64,000 bases of DNA from Purpureocillium takamizusanense (GCF_022605165.1 NC_063068.1:930001-994000), one strand, 5' to 3'. Positions 10,478 to 22,346 are shown, counted from the first letter of the stretch. Program-made: numbers and translations. The notes: generated from the letters alone by a model not told the origin.

Positions 10478-12086
10478 CTACACCGTCTCTATGTATCGCT
10501 TCATTTCCCTGGTCGCCACACGTTAGCATGCCATACGTTGCAGGGAGCCTCGTCGTAGGAAGGAAGGCCGGGGGAAGTGGGGATTGATCAGTACGAGAGA
10601 GAGAGAGAGAACGAGACACAAGAGGCGCAAACGTACCAGTCCGTGACAGCCTCGTCCCACAGGCGCACCTCGTTCTCCCGCGTGCCGCCAAAGTGGTCGA
10701 CAAAGTCGTCGCCAAACACCTCGCGCGCGATGCTGCCCTCGTGCTTGAAGCGGTCCGTCGCCTCGCGCAGGCTCTTGGCCAGCCGCTCGCCCATGTCCTC
10801 CTTGCCGCCCACGCCCTGGCCCATGGCGAGGGGTGGGCACGGGATGGCCAGCTTGCGCTCCACGCCGCGCCACCCGCAGCCCAGGATGGCCGCCAGCACA
10901 AAGTGCGGGTTCGTGTCGGCGCCGGGGACGCGCACCTCGAACCGCGTGGCACCCGCCTTGGACGTCGGCGGCGAGATGATGCGGATCGACGCCGCGCGGT
11001 GCTCGAAGCCCCACGACACCGTCACCGGCGCCCAAAAGTTCTCCACGAGCCGCTTGTACGAGTTGATGGTCGGCGCCAGGATGGGCATGATGTCGGGCAG
11101 GCCCTCGAGTAGCCCGGCCAGGAAGTGCCGGCCCATGTCGGACAGGCCCGCAATGTCCTTCCACTCGGCGCTCTCGTCCATGGTCTCCCGCGCGAGCAGG
11201 TTTTTGCCGCTCTTGTCCACGAGCGAGATGTGCATGTGGCCGCTGTTGCCGGGGAGGCCCTGCTTGGGCTTGGCCATGAAGCACGGCGTGATGCCATGGT
11301 TCGCGCCGACACTCTTGACCACGTACTTGAAGAGGCTGGCGCGGTCGGCCATTTGCGCCACCTCACCAAATTCGAGGGCGGCCTCGTACACGCCGGGCCC
11401 TGATTCGGTGTGCCAGCCCTCGATGTCACACGAAAAGTTGGCGCACGTGTCGTAGACGTCATAGTACCAGTCCTTGTTGTGTACGGGGCGGGTGAGCGAG
11501 TAGCCAAACATTCCCTCGGTCAGCGAGGGAAGCTGACTCGGTGGATTCCTTTGCAGGAATGCGGCTGGGGACGCCTCGTCGGATGAAGGCGTCTTGAATG
11601 TGTAAAACTCGTACTCGGCTGGCAGGGTCAGCATGGCATCGGGAGAAGAGAGACAACTGCGCACGCACCTCCAGCCATGGCGCCATAGCCAAGCGCCTCG
11701 AGCTTCTTGACCTGACTGCGCAGCAGTCCCCGGGGACAGGCCGCGATGGGGTCGCGGGTCTCGGGGTCGAAGAAGCTGACGAGGAAGAAGGGCACATTGT
11801 TCTCCCAGGGAATGCGGCGGTAGCTAGACAGGTCGGGGATGGCGAGCATGTCGCGGTAGCCGTTTTCGGCGTTGGAGACCTTGAGCTCGCGCAGGTACGT
11901 CTGGTCGTGCATGTCCCAGCCGAAAATGACGGAACAGAAGCCGAAGCCAGCCTCGGCGATGGATAGGAACTTCCTCTTGGAGACAATCTTGCCGCGCAAG
12001 ATGCCGTCCACGTCGAGGCCGGCGAGCTTGACGCGGTTGTCATGCTCGAGGAGCCCGGGGAGGGAGGCAGCGGTGATTTCTGACAT
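10478..12086 (-). CDS. Glutamine synthetase type I-like ligase
   Basis: ATP-dependent gamma-glutamyl ligase of the GS catalytic fold (GlnA/PuuA/FluG C-terminal group), probably cytosolic. The exons on the minus strand are 12086-11669, 11618-10637 and 10508-10478, giving 476 aa; the ATG at 12086 starts MSEITAASLP. The N-terminal beta-grasp region carries GLDVDGILRGK (about residues 23-33). Metal- and ATP-site strands follow: AEYEFYTF (about 139-146), a TESGPGVYEAAL element and the PGNSGHMHISL histidine strand. Length matches bacterial-type GS (about 470 aa), not the roughly 355-aa eukaryotic GS-II used for ammonium assimilation. The real substrate is therefore uncertain: glutamate plus an amine or aromatic acceptor is typical of these fungal paralogues. 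The last exon encodes only about ten residues (EMKRYIETV). Confidence 0.85.
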
Positions 12087-13911
12087 GGTGTTCGGGGCGG
12101 ACGAGGTATGAGGAGGCGCAGAGACGGGAAGGAGATCGCAGGGACCGAGAACGCGGCAGAGGAGATGGCGGGCGGAGGGTGTTTGTAGTGAGAGTCTCGC
12201 GACTCGGACTGACGTCGGCGCGCTCACGGCAGGGGATGGACGACAAGAGCCAGAAGACGAGATTAAAGCTGGGGTAAAAGCGGGATCAGGTCGACAAGAC
12301 GAAAGTGACGCAAGGGAGAGAAGAAGGTCAGCCGCGCGGGGGTTGATTCGACGCTGGAGTGGGCGGGCACGCGGCCAAGCCAGGAAACAGGATCGCGCAG
12401 CCGTCGAGTTATTAGCAGCAGTTGGGGAGCTGCCGACGTAGTCATCGTCATCTGCGTGGATCCGCGCGGGCTCTGGCGGGGCACCGCTGCCGCAACAAGG
12501 TCCGTGTCGGCTCGTGGCTTGCACCCCAGGCATCTTCATTGGCGGCTCGATTCAGGGACGATTGGGCCTGCATCGCGGGGAGAACGCGCCCCCCCCTTAG
12601 ACCTCATTCCGGGTGTCCACATGCCACGGGGGAGCTCGGATTGTACAGCAGTTCTCGTGGCGCAGCTTGGTCTCGCGGCTGGCGATGCGCGCGCTTCTCG
12701 GATCTGTTGTCGCTTGTTCTGCGACGCTGCTGCTGCTGCGACGGCGGACATGCGCTCACAGAGACCGCGCGGGTGCCGTCGCAAGTGACTGCTTGTGCCT
12801 TGTCCTTCTTAACTCTCTCCGGTGCGCGGCTGGTCGTCTGCGACGAGCATGTCTGTCATCTTGCGCTTTGCCCGTATCTTCGATGCATGGATGCTCTGAC
12901 GAGACCGCGATGCTGCCGCCATTCGACACCCATGGCTTATCCGGCCAATGGTTGGTTAGGTAGTAGACATGTCATCTTGGCGCATCGAGCAAGGCAAATC
13001 CGCCGCCGTCCACGGGTTGAGCCGCCGACCATTCGTGATTGGGCGTTGGGGCCAGGATTGCTGCGCGGCGTCCCAATGTGTCGCATGGTGAGCCGTGGAC
13101 CCTGCAGAGAGACCACACCGTCTTTTGACTGCTCTCTCTCTCTCTCTGGGGCGACGCCGTGCCTCTGTGAAACGTCATGGACTCTCCCGTGACACGCCAT
13201 GGCAACACACCGTGGCAGCACCCAGCGGTCGTTGAAAGGCTCTCCTGTCTTCGCCCGCGCCGACTGAGGCCTCTGGTTGCGCCGCCGTGGCCATCGCGGC
13301 TATGGTGTCTCGGTGTGTGCGAGGGCGCTGGGGTGGGTTCGGGTCCATCGGAGCGCGCACCGAGACCGCCGCCGCTGTCGGCCCCGCGCTCGCACCGTCG
13401 TGGCGTCGCTCGCGGTTGTCCCGTCGGGGAGGCACCTCTTCTGGACAGACGGCTTGCTACTACACGTACATGCCGCATGCATGCAGTCTGACAAAAAAAA
13501 AAAGTGGCATTTCGAATTCATGACACACTGCCGCCTGCCGCTGCGGCCACGTGAGCTGCCATTTGGCGGGCGCTGTGGGAAGGCGCGACGCGATGCACCT
13601 GCTCCTTCTTGCCCGCAGCCCAGTATTCCGTTTACGTACTCCGTGGAACATTATTGATGGCCAGTGATCGACGCCCCACCAGTCGGTAGACGTGAAAACA
13701 GCTCTATCTTATCGGCCGCACCTGCCCCGCGGTCGCGTCACACATCCGGAGTCCTATGTAACCCCACCATAAAGATCAAGCCATATACCTTCGATTATCG
13801 CGGACCGTTCCTCTTCGTCATTCTCCCCCCCTTCATCTCCCATCTTCTTCATCTGTTGTCTGCTCTTCTATACCCCGGTTACCCAAAAGTTTCCGACATA
13901 CCCGCATCACA
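12087..13911. other. Divergent intergenic region between the GS-like ligase and the SDR
   Basis: About 1.8 kb with no convincing gene. Open frames of up to 256 codons on both strands are GC-rich chance ORFs without family features. A CT repeat lies at 13130-13147 and an A run at 13492-13502. The pyrimidine-rich leader of the SDR gene begins near 13800. Confidence 0.55.
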
Positions 13912-14878
13912 ATGGCCGCTACAGCTCCCTCTGGCCGCCTTGCTGGCAAGAACGCCGTCATCACCGGTGCCGCTGGGTATGCGCATCGCCCATGACTTCC
14001 CCGTGACCATTGCTAACAACCATGCTTCCAGCGGCATTGGCCTCGAGACATCCATCCTGTTCGCCAAGGAGGGCGCCAACGTGCTCATGTCTGACATCTC
14101 CGTCGAGGCCCTCGAAAAGGCCCAGGCCAAGGTCAAGCAGCTCGTCCCCAACGCCCAAAAGGTCGAGATCAAGGTACGAATCCTTCGTTCCGGTGACCCG
14201 CGGGCAGACACTCACAGCAGATAGAAATGCGACGTCTCCAAGGAGGCTGAGATTCAAGCCCTCGTCGAGGCGGTCGACCCCTGGGGCGGCCTGGATGTCA
14301 TGTTCAACAACGCCGGCATCATGCACGCCAAAGACGACGACGCTGTCAATACCCCTGAGAACATTTGGGACCTGACACACAACATTAACGTTAAGGGTGT
14401 ATGGTACGGCTGCAAGCACGCCGTCCTCGCCCTCCGCCGCCACAAGAAGCAAAAGGGTAGCATCATCAACACGGCATCGTTCGTGGCCCTCATGGGTGCC
14501 GCCACCCCGCAGCTCGCCTACACGGCCTCCAAGGGCGCCGTCCTCGCTCTCACGCGCGAGCTCGCCATGGTCCACGCCCGCGAAGGCTTCCGTTTCAACT
14601 CGCTCTGCCCCGCCCCTCTCAACACTCCCCTGCTGCAGGACTGGCTCGGCGACGACCAGGCGAAGCGATTCCGCCGCGAGGTTCACTTCCCCACCGGCCG
14701 CTTCGGTGAGGCCGTGGAGCAGGCTCACGCCGTCGTCTTCCTGGCCAGCGACGAGGCCAGCTTCGTCAATGGCCACGACTTCGTCGTCGACGGCGGCCTA
14801 AGCAAAGCCTACGTCACCGCCGAGGGCCCGGCCCCCGCGGCGCCGACCAACAACGCGTCCAAGACTTCGCTCGAGTAG
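13912..14878 (+). CDS. Short-chain dehydrogenase/reductase (classical SDR)
   Basis: NAD(P)-dependent oxidoreductase of unknown substrate. Exons 13912-13976, 14032-14173 and 14225-14878 give 286 aa. The first intron splits the cofactor glycine motif, giving TGAAGGIG (about residues 18-25). Asp in MSDIS after the second strand (about residue 50) suggests NAD(H) preference. FNNAGIM is the NAG motif. Catalytic residues are Ser in INTASFVALMG, Tyr and Lys in YTASKGAV. LCPAPLNTPLL is the post-catalytic PG-like segment, and the terminal NGHDFVVDGG is typical of 3-ketoacyl-reductase-like SDRs. There is no targeting peptide; the C-terminus (ending KTSLE) carries no peroxisomal signal. Confidence 0.9.
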
Positions 14879-15030
14879 ATGGAGGCCTTATGATTAACAT
14901 GAAGATGATGCTTGTGGTGTGTCTAAGGCGTCTTCTGTGTATAAGTTTGTATTTAGTTGCAAGACATGATGCACCCAAACGCCGGCCGATGCTAAATCGC
15001 AAGCTACGTTACACTATATCCCATGTGAAT

Positions 15031-16889
15031 CTAGTTAAACTGTCCCTCCGTGTTGCCCTCGCCCATACTCTTGCTGCTGGAGCTTCCGCTCTGGATGGCG
15101 CCCAGGATGCCATCGATGTAGCTAGCGCCGCTCCACTTCTGGTGGGTCAGCACGTCGCAGCCAAGCTCCTTTTCGCGACGCTGGACAAGCTCGACATAGG
15201 CTTTCATGCCGTCGGTCTTGAAGTTCTTGGCCAGCTCATTGGAGATGGTGGCATTTGAGTGCAGGCCGGCGAGCGACACGAGCTGCAAGACGAAGCCCTC
15301 GCGGGCAATGTCCCAAATGAAGCTCTTAAGCGTCTCGGGGGTGAAGCCGTGGGCCATCCAGTTGAATGATGGGGAGAGGTTGTAGACCAGGCCCTTGCCC
15401 GGGTGGACGTCGCGGACGGCACGGCCCAGTTTGGTGGCGACGTCGACATTGGGATCGCCCGTCTCAACCCACAGGAGGTCGGCGTAAGGAGCAAATGCGA
15501 TGGCGCGCTTGGTCGCCGCAGGCATACCGGCCTTGAAATGGTAGAATCCCTCCCTCGTGCGCGGCACATCCCAGCTGAAGTATACGGGGGACTTAGCGTA
15601 GTGCGAGGCGAGGGCGCGACGACGCGTGATGCCCATGTTGCGGTCGGCGGCTGTGGCCGTCAGGTACTCATCAATCTTCTCTTGGCTCACGCTCTCGCGG
15701 CGCATGTGCGCAACGGCAGCCTCGTCAAAGGTGACAAGTTTGGTGCTCTTGACCCATTGGGCCTCGAAGGCGTCAATGTCCGGCCCCGAGGCACCCTTGG
15801 CCTCCATGGCCTGGATAGCCTCGGCGAGCGGGTCGATGTTCGGGTCAGCGACGCCGAGAATGAACTCGTGGTCGCGCACGTCAATAGCCGACGAGATGAG
15901 CTTACCCGACTCGGAGTCGGTGCGGGCAATGACAAGGTTCTCGGTGCCCATGACGTCCCACTGGAAGCGGGCAGCGTTCAGCCGGTTGATGTGTTCTCCG
16001 GTCGGGACCAGCACCTTGCCGGCGAGGTGGCCGCACTTCTTGCCGCCGTGAAGCTGGTCCTCAAAGTGAACGGCGGCAGCACCGTTTTCGGCAAAGAGCT
16101 TAGCAAGCTTGAGCACAGCAGAGAGGCCGCCGTGGCCCGTGTCGCCGTCGGCGATGATCGGTCGCAGGTAGTCGATGTAAGGCGTCGACGCACGCTGCTG
16201 AGGCGTCAGCTTGCGGCGCGTGTCCCACTGCTTGCGGTCGTGCATGGACTGGGCCTTGGCGAGGCGCTGAACCTGGTTGGGCACCGTGTTGTAGGGGTAG
16301 TCACCAAAATCGGGCGAGACCTCGTTAGTCGTGGTGAGAAGGGAGGAGCAGGCCCAGCCGGAAATGTAAAGAACTTCCTGGTGCGGTGCCTGCTGCGTCA
16401 TCTGAACGGGATCGATCGCGCCCACTGAAACTTTCATTAGCGAGGCTTCCTCGAATGCGAAGAGGTGGACGAGCACTAACTGGTGTGTACCGGCTCGCCC
16501 CTGGACAGGCGCTCTTTGAGCAGTTCGAAGAGCTTGGTGGCCATGACAGAGCTCGGGTACGAGATCTGCTGGGTTCCGCGCTTTGAAACAACATCGGCGG
16601 CCGAGTAGGGCCTCTTGATGCCCTGGAAACGCGGCGACGACCACCATGCCTCGACCTCCTTGAGTTGCGCCTCGTACAGAGCATTCTCGGCGTCGCCAGT
16701 CTTCTGCGACTCGGGCAGCAACTGGAAGGCATCGGAAGGCGAGACGGCGTGAGAGAAGGGATTGGCCATGTTGACCGTCGTCGTCGAAAGGCAGCGAACA
16801 GCTGTCGCGGTGTTTCGCGCGGGGCGAGAGGTGAGGCGGGAAGTGGCGAGGACGCGGCGCGAGGCCCTAGATGCTATCCGTTGCATCAT
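15031..16889 (-). CDS. mclA: Methylisocitrate lyase, mitochondrial (isocitrate lyase superfamily)
   Basis: Cleaves 2-methylisocitrate to succinate and pyruvate in the methylcitrate cycle, which disposes of propionyl-CoA in mitochondria. Exons 16889-16481 and 16424-15031 give 600 aa. The N-terminus is Arg/Ser/Thr-rich without acidic residues over about 40 positions (MMQRIASRASRRV onward), a mitochondrial targeting peptide; the glyoxylate-cycle isocitrate lyase of fungi lacks this. The catalytic signature KKCGH lies near residue 265, and the metal and substrate strands GDTGHGG and HFEDQ precede it. The head-to-head neighbour at 17568 encodes the cycle's first enzyme, which supports the methylisocitrate assignment. 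Isocitrate lyase is the alternative by sequence alone. A second ATG lies one codon downstream (16886). Confidence 0.85.
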
Positions 16890-17567
16890 GACGTCGATGA
16901 CGAAGTCCAGTCGCGACAATAACAGAGCCGTCAATGATGAGATAAAGAGACTCCAGGTCACGCTTTACGCCCACGATGCTTGCCGATATTATTAATGGTG
17001 AGGCAAAGTTTGGAAAGCTCGGAGGTCGAGCACTGTGTCGAGCAAAGCCGAGGACGGTCCGGGCCCGGGTTGACCAGGGCAAGTCAGCAACGGCAGAGGC
17101 GGCCGAAACGTCACCGAGGGGCCCCTTCTCCGCGTGCAAGAACATGTCCAGCGGCAGGTGCGTTGGGCCCACAGAGTTGCCAAAGTTGCCGGGGCGAGTT
17201 CAGATCTTTGGGCACATTGGCCAATCACGGCGCTCGGTGGAACCCGCTGGTCCGGCCCTGGACGGCTTTCCTCGGCTGTCTCGCCTCCCCGCCAACCTTG
17301 GGGAAGGTGGGATGCAGGTGCTTGTCAAGCCGTGCCGTTGGCTCGCGGCGGCCGGCCGCCGCTCGGCTGCAACACCATCAGCTCGGCTAAGCTGCTGGAC
17401 ATTTTTTCCATTTCCTGTTCTCCGCCAGTTGCTTTTGAAGAAGCCCGACTTGGTTCGTCGCCTCTCCTCTGGCAATCGTCGTCGTCTGACTTTACCGTGA
17501 AGACGTCAATTGACCTGACCCCGGATTTCCCCCAGATACCCCACAGTGTCGAACCTCAACCGCAGCC
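16890..17567. promoter_or_regulatory. Bidirectional promoter region of the methylcitrate-cycle pair
   Basis: This 678-bp gap lies between two divergent start codons (16889 minus, 17568 plus). No gene is seen in it. Its arrangement could allow co-regulation of methylisocitrate lyase and methylcitrate synthase. I found no specific factor site I can name with confidence. Confidence 0.55.
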
Positions 17568-19092
17568 ATGGCCCTCAACCTGAGGACGTCCCGAGCCCTG
17601 GGCTCCATGAAGGTACGTGCCCGCCGACTTGCTTTGCATTTTGCTGGAAACCCACTAATGACAGCCACAGCTTGCCCGCGCGGCGCTGCTCGGCGCCCGT
17701 CCCTACAGCAGCTCCGCTGAGCCGGATCTCAAGGCCACGCTCAAGGAGGTCATCCCCGCCAAGCGCGAGCTCCTCAAGAAGGTCAAGGCCCACGGCTCCA
17801 AGGTCATTGGCGATGTCAAGATCGAGAACACTCTTGGCGGCATGCGTGGCCTCAAGGCCATGGTTTGGGAAGGCTCTGTCCTCGACGCCAACGAGGGCAT
17901 TCGCTTCCACGGCAAGACCATCAAGGACTGCCAAAAGGTCCTGCCCAAGGGCAAGACCGGCACCGAGATGCTTCCCGAGGCCATGTTCTGGCTGCTCCTC
18001 ACCGGCCAGGTGCCCTCCACCAACCAGGTCCGCGTCCTCTCGCGCGAACTCGCCGAGAAGGCTCAGCTGCCTGCCTTTGTTAATAAGATGCTGGACGATT
18101 TCCCGACGGATCTGCACCCCATGACGCAGTTCGCCATTGCCGTGTCGGCCCTTAACTACAATTCCAAGTTTGCCAAGGCGTACGAGAAGGGTCTCAACAA
18201 GGCCGACTACTGGGAGCCCACCTTCGACGACTGCATTTCCCTGCTGGCCAAGCTGCCCACGATTGCCGCCAAAATCTACCAGAACTCGTACCGCGGCGGC
18301 GGTGCTCTGCCCGCTGAGGTCGACCTCGAGCAGGACTGGTCCTACAACTTCGCCGCCATGCTCGGCAAGGGCGGAAAGGAGAACGAGAACTTCCAGGATC
18401 TGCTGCGCCTCTACCTGGCCCTACACGGCGATCACGAGGGAGGCAACGTCTCGGCCCACGCCACGCACCTCGTCGGCAGCGCCCTGAGCGACCCCTTCCT
18501 GTCCTACTCTGCCGGCCTTCAGGGTCTTGCTGGCCCTCTGCACGGGTACGTGTCTGGAATCCTGTCTCAATTGAGCTTGCGCTAACTGTGGCACAGTCTG
18601 GCCGCTCAGGAGGTTCTCCGCTGGATCCTCCAGATGAAGGAGAACATTCCTGCCAATTACACAGAGCAGGACGTGAACGACTACCTGTGGTCGACGCTCA
18701 ACTCGGGCCGCGTCGTGCCCGGCTACGGCCACGCCGTCCTGCGCAAGCCTGACCCGCGCTTCGAGGCTCTCATGGACTACGCGGCGGCGCGCCCGGAGAT
18801 TGCCAAGGACCCCGTGTTCCAGTTGGTGGAGAAGAACAGCCGCATCGCGCCCGAGGTGCTCAAGAAGCACGGCAAGACCAAGAACCCGTACCCCAACGTC
18901 GATTCGTCGTCGGGCGTTCTCTTCCACCACTATGGCTTCCACGAGACGCTCTACTACACGGCCACGTTTGGTGTGTCGCGCGGTCTTGGCCCGCTGGCGC
19001 AGCTGATCTGGGACCGCGCCCTGGGCCTGCCGATTGAGCGACCTAAGAGCATCAACCTTGAGGGTCTGCTTAAGCAGGCTGAGGGTCAGTAA
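17568..19092 (+). CDS. mcsA: 2-methylcitrate synthase, mitochondrial
   Basis: Condenses propionyl-CoA (and acetyl-CoA) with oxaloacetate, the entry step of the methylcitrate cycle. Exons 17568-17612, 17671-18545 and 18597-19092 give 471 aa. The N-terminus (MALNLRTSRALGSMK, then LARAALLGARPYSSS) is a mitochondrial presequence. Citrate-synthase active-site residues are present: His in LALHGDHEGG (about 264), His in PGYGHAVLR (about 350) and Asp in VDSSSGVLFHHYG (about 408). NTLGGMRGLK, AVSALNY and YRGGGALPAEV match what I know of fungal McsA and differ from the ordinary citrate synthase version (AYGGARGIK, AVTALEH). The first exon is only 45 nt. Confidence 0.87.
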
Positions 19093-19214
19093 GCGGTTGA
19101 TGATGACTTTTGAGCGAGACAGAGAGAGCAATTCGCAAGAATGATGTATGGATGGCCGATGCGACGGATGATTTACTACAACTTGTATATAGGCGCTGAA
19201 AATAGACTTGCTAT

Positions 19215-20207
19215 TCAAAGCTCTACTACGATGGCTTCGTTGACGATGTCGTTGTGTGGTCCGCCCACGGTGGCGGCATTGACGAATGTTGTCACGCGTT
19301 GTCTTGCTAGCATTCGCTCCCTGCCCAGGAGCAGACATTGCATGTTTGCGAGCAGCACATCTACCGCCAGTAAAAGCACAGAGGGCCAGCCTGCCCAGCC
19401 GGCATAGACCTCGTCATGTATTCTCCTGGCGCGATCGAGTACCAAGTCTTCCCTACCGCGCGCGGCGTGGATGTGACCAAAGACGTGAAGACGCGGCCGC
19501 AGGCGAAACACCTCGGCGGCAAGGTAGCTGCAACCAGCGTCGTGAAAGTCACGACGGTCGAGGTGTCCCCGGGGCGGCCCATGGGTGAGCAGCACGTCGA
19601 CTCCGTCCGGAACGGCACCATTCCAGGGGTCTTCATGGCGAGCGTATTGAAAGGCGGAAACACCGTACGCCGGCGTCCAGGGGCTGCCGTATACGAGGAG
19701 CGCCTTCTCAGCACCGGGGCGGTCGACAACGCCGACCCGCGCGGAAGAGTCCTGCAGGTAGGTCAGAGGCGGACCCAGCGGGAGGTCGGCCTTGGTACGC
19801 GCATCGCCGTAGCGGCGGGCGGGGTGCCGGGCGAGGAACGCGTCGTCGAGGAGGACGTCGTGGTTGCCGGCGACGACGAGCTTGTGGGGGTGAGGCTGGG
19901 CGGCGAGCCAGGCGAGCTGCGCGTCGAGCTCGGCGAAGGAGCCGTTCTCGGTGAGGTCGCCCGCGTGGACGAGGATGTCGCCGGGGGGCAGGTCCGGCTG
20001 CGCGTTGTGCGTGTCGGAAATGCAGACGACGCGGATGACGGCGTACGACGGAGGCGGCGCTCGGGCGACGACGGGGCGGCCGTGGATGGGGTGGTGGTTG
20101 AGCAGCCAGGTGGCGATGGCTTTGATGCGGCGACGGGGTAGCACGATGGATGACTTGATGTCGGAGGCGATGAGGCCACTGCCGCATTGTGCGCCGCCGG
20201 ACTCCAT
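19215..20207 (-). CDS. Calcineurin-like metallophosphoesterase
   Basis: Binuclear metal phosphoesterase of unknown substrate, similar to the fungal and animal MPPED-type group. It is single-exon, 330 aa from the ATG at 20207; an in-frame ATG at 20231 is an alternative, and the frame is open further upstream without ATG. All metal motifs are present: SDTHN (about residue 64), GDLTENG (about 84), GNHD (about 114), THGPP (about 208) and FGHIHAARG (about 243). A basic, hydrophobic segment precedes the catalytic domain but is not a clear signal peptide. It converges with mcsA, the two stop codons being 122 bp apart. Confidence 0.85.
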   Translation of the reverse strand: MESGGAQCGSGLIASDIKSSIVLPRRRIKAIATWLLNHHPIHGRPVVARAPPPSYAVIRVVCISDTHNAQPDLPPGDILVHAGDLTENGSFAELDAQLAWLAAQPHPHKLVVAGNHDVLLDDAFLARHPARRYGDARTKADLPLGPPLTYLQDSSARVGVVDRPGAEKALLVYGSPWTPAYGVSAFQYARHEDPWNGAVPDGVDVLLTHGPPRGHLDRRDFHDAGCSYLAAEVFRLRPRLHVFGHIHAARGREDLVLDRARRIHDEVYAGWAGWPSVLLLAVDVLLANMQCLLLGRERMLARQRVTTFVNAATVGGPHNDIVNEAIVVEL

Positions 20208-21182
20208 GTCGTGCTGTGAAGCATGAAGCATGAAGCATGAAGCGTGCAGACAGGCGGCGGTTCGCAGCGTGAAGACGAAGGAGGTTGTCGCGGGCGCATC
20301 AGCGGTGCCGCCGGAAGGCAAGGTGCATTGCGGCCAAAATGCGTCTCAAACGGCGCCGGGCGGCATTCTAGTGAGATAATATAGCCGCTGAAGTGCCGGT
20401 TTGGAACAGAGACGCCCTCGATTAGATCGGCACCATGGTGGATGAGCAACGCTGATGAAGCGGGTTGACGAGCTCCATTCGCTGTCCCTGTGAGTTGTGA
20501 AGTGCGTTGTTGGCTGCGTCCAGGTCTTCTGCAAGAGTGGATGGATGCTGACGCGGGCAAAGCCGCCCGCCGCCGAAGGCTAACGGGGGCCGCCACGTAT
20601 CGAAAGATTTTTTAGTTACAGATAAATGTGTTAGCTGAGTTGCCTCCTCTCAGCATGATGAAACGAAGTATACTGTTCATCATTCACCATATAGACAATT
20701 TCATCGAATTGGCAGGCTTTCTCATAATACTCTTGATTGCTCTCAGGCTATATATGGCAGACGGCCTTGGATTCACAAGCCCGGATACTGAGTCCTCTTC
20801 CTTCTTCTAACGTCTCCTGTAAACGGATATTATTTGCGCCGTTGGTACGTGCAATTTCCTAAAAGAATCGGGCGTATCTCTCGTATCAAGAGCGCGGTGA
20901 TGTTTTCGACTTGATTCAATGTTGTCTCATTCAGGCCAGTATGACATCCCACACAGGTCCAAAACAAATCAAAGACGACCTGTTCTCACGAGATTGAGGG
21001 TACTGACTGACTAGCGCGCCTCCACGGAACGGGCCGCCCGGGTACGGATCCGTACTTACTGTGAAGGCGACGGGGTTGGGCCAACCGCTTGTGTTTCCCC
21101 TCACTTCTCCTTGTCGCGCGTCCATTGTTTCTGCAACCCAACACATGCCATACATACATTACCCAATCATCCTTATCAAAGC
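20208..21182. other. Intergenic region between phosphoesterase and methyltransferase
   Basis: It contains three GAAGCAT repeats at 20218-20241 just upstream of the phosphoesterase start. An AT-richer patch at 20600-20860 is open for a 51-codon frame from an ATG near 20655 with one hydrophobic stretch, which I do not call a gene. The right end is the promoter of the 21183 gene. Confidence 0.5.
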
Positions 21183-22166
21183 ATGAGCTTGAATACCGGC
21201 CAAAATGGCGTCGGCGGCACGAACCCGCCCGCCCTGACAATTCAAGACGGCTTCGAAGATTTCGGCAAGCAGAGTCGAGCGCCATCCGGTAGCTCCATCT
21301 TGGATGAGGGTGCGATTGAAGAGCACGGACGAACGTATCACTCGTACAAGCAGGGCACATATCTCTTACCCAACGACGGCGCGGAGCAAGACCGGCTCGA
21401 CTTGCAACATGCTGCAGTCAGCCTCCTCCTGGACGGCAAGCTCGCATGGGCACCCGTCGTGGAGCCCAAGAACGTGCTGGATGTGGGCACGGGCACGGGC
21501 ATCTGGGCGATTGAATATGCCAAGAGACACCCGGATTGCGCTGTCATCGGGAGTGATTTGAGCATGATCCAGCCCACCGACGCGGCGGCCAACTGCTCCT
21601 TTGTCAAGGAAGACGCGGAGAACGACGAATGGGCCTACCAATGCGACTTCTTCGACTATGTCCACCTGCGGCTTCTGTTCACGTGCTTCGGCGACATTCG
21701 CCCCGTGTTGCGCAACGTATACAAGCATCTCAAGCCGGGGGGCTGGGTTGAGTTCCAGGACCATACCCCGGAGGTGTTCTCGTCGGACGGAAGCAGCAGC
21801 GGCACCGCGATGGAGAGGTTCGGTGAAACGCTTGCCAAGGGCCTGGCAGCTTATGGACGAGATGCAACGCGCATGAAACATCTCAAGGATGTGCTCGCCG
21901 CGGAAGGATACATCGACATCGTCGAGAAGGTATTGCCGTATCCGGTGGGAGACTGGCCAAAGCACCCCAAGTATCGCGATGTTGGCAAGTGGATGGCTGA
22001 GAACGTGGTAAGGGGCCTCGAGGGGTCGGTGAAGATGCTTCTGGCGGGGGGGCTGTCCACGGCTGATGTGCATGACCTCGTGGCGCAGGTAAAGCTCGAG
22101 ATACAGAGCGGTCATGTGCATGCATACATGCCATTTTACGTTGTATATGCCCGCAAGGGAGACTGA
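21183..22166 (+). CDS. LaeA/UMTA-like SAM-dependent methyltransferase
   Basis: Second methyltransferase of the fungal LaeA-like group in this window, intronless, 327 aa. The hallmark GRTYHSYKQGTYLLPND precedes SAM motif I VLDVGTGTGIWAIE (about 97-110). Asp in GSDLS ends strand 2, FDYVHLR is motif IV and LKPGGWVEFQD (about 182-192) is the post-motif strand. The C-terminal part has the KHLKDVLAAEGY and PVGDWPKHPK elements common in the group. Unlike the 8029 paralogue it has no inserts. The substrate cannot be predicted; members range from secondary-metabolite O/N-methyltransferases to regulators. Confidence 0.88.
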   Translation: MSLNTGQNGVGGTNPPALTIQDGFEDFGKQSRAPSGSSILDEGAIEEHGRTYHSYKQGTYLLPNDGAEQDRLDLQHAAVSLLLDGKLAWAPVVEPKNVLDVGTGTGIWAIEYAKRHPDCAVIGSDLSMIQPTDAAANCSFVKEDAENDEWAYQCDFFDYVHLRLLFTCFGDIRPVLRNVYKHLKPGGWVEFQDHTPEVFSSDGSSSGTAMERFGETLAKGLAAYGRDATRMKHLKDVLAAEGYIDIVEKVLPYPVGDWPKHPKYRDVGKWMAENVVRGLEGSVKMLLAGGLSTADVHDLVAQVKLEIQSGHVHAYMPFYVVYARKGD

Positions 22167-22346
22167 TAAGCTCCTGCGCGGCAATATTTCGCGGGCCAGA
22201 CAACATACTAGCACGGTTCCACGGCCGTGAGACGCACGCAGAGCTGCGATGCTGAATGCGCTTCATGCTGCGGGGGATCGTTCACAAACAAGGCTGATTC
22301 GCCGGGAAGCAGTCTCTTTGCACACCTGCCTCAGACAGCCAGGGGT

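Noticed and set aside
12422..13192. 256-codon ORF in the GS-SDR gap
   Set aside because: Composition is typical of random GC-rich DNA, there is no domain, and competing open frames occur on both strands.
15403..16428. 341-codon plus-strand ORF
   Set aside because: Antisense shadow of the methylisocitrate lyase coding exon.
20655..20810. 51-aa ORF with one hydrophobic stretch
   Set aside because: AT-rich intergenic DNA readily yields hydrophobic ORFs, and no homologue or splice context supports it.
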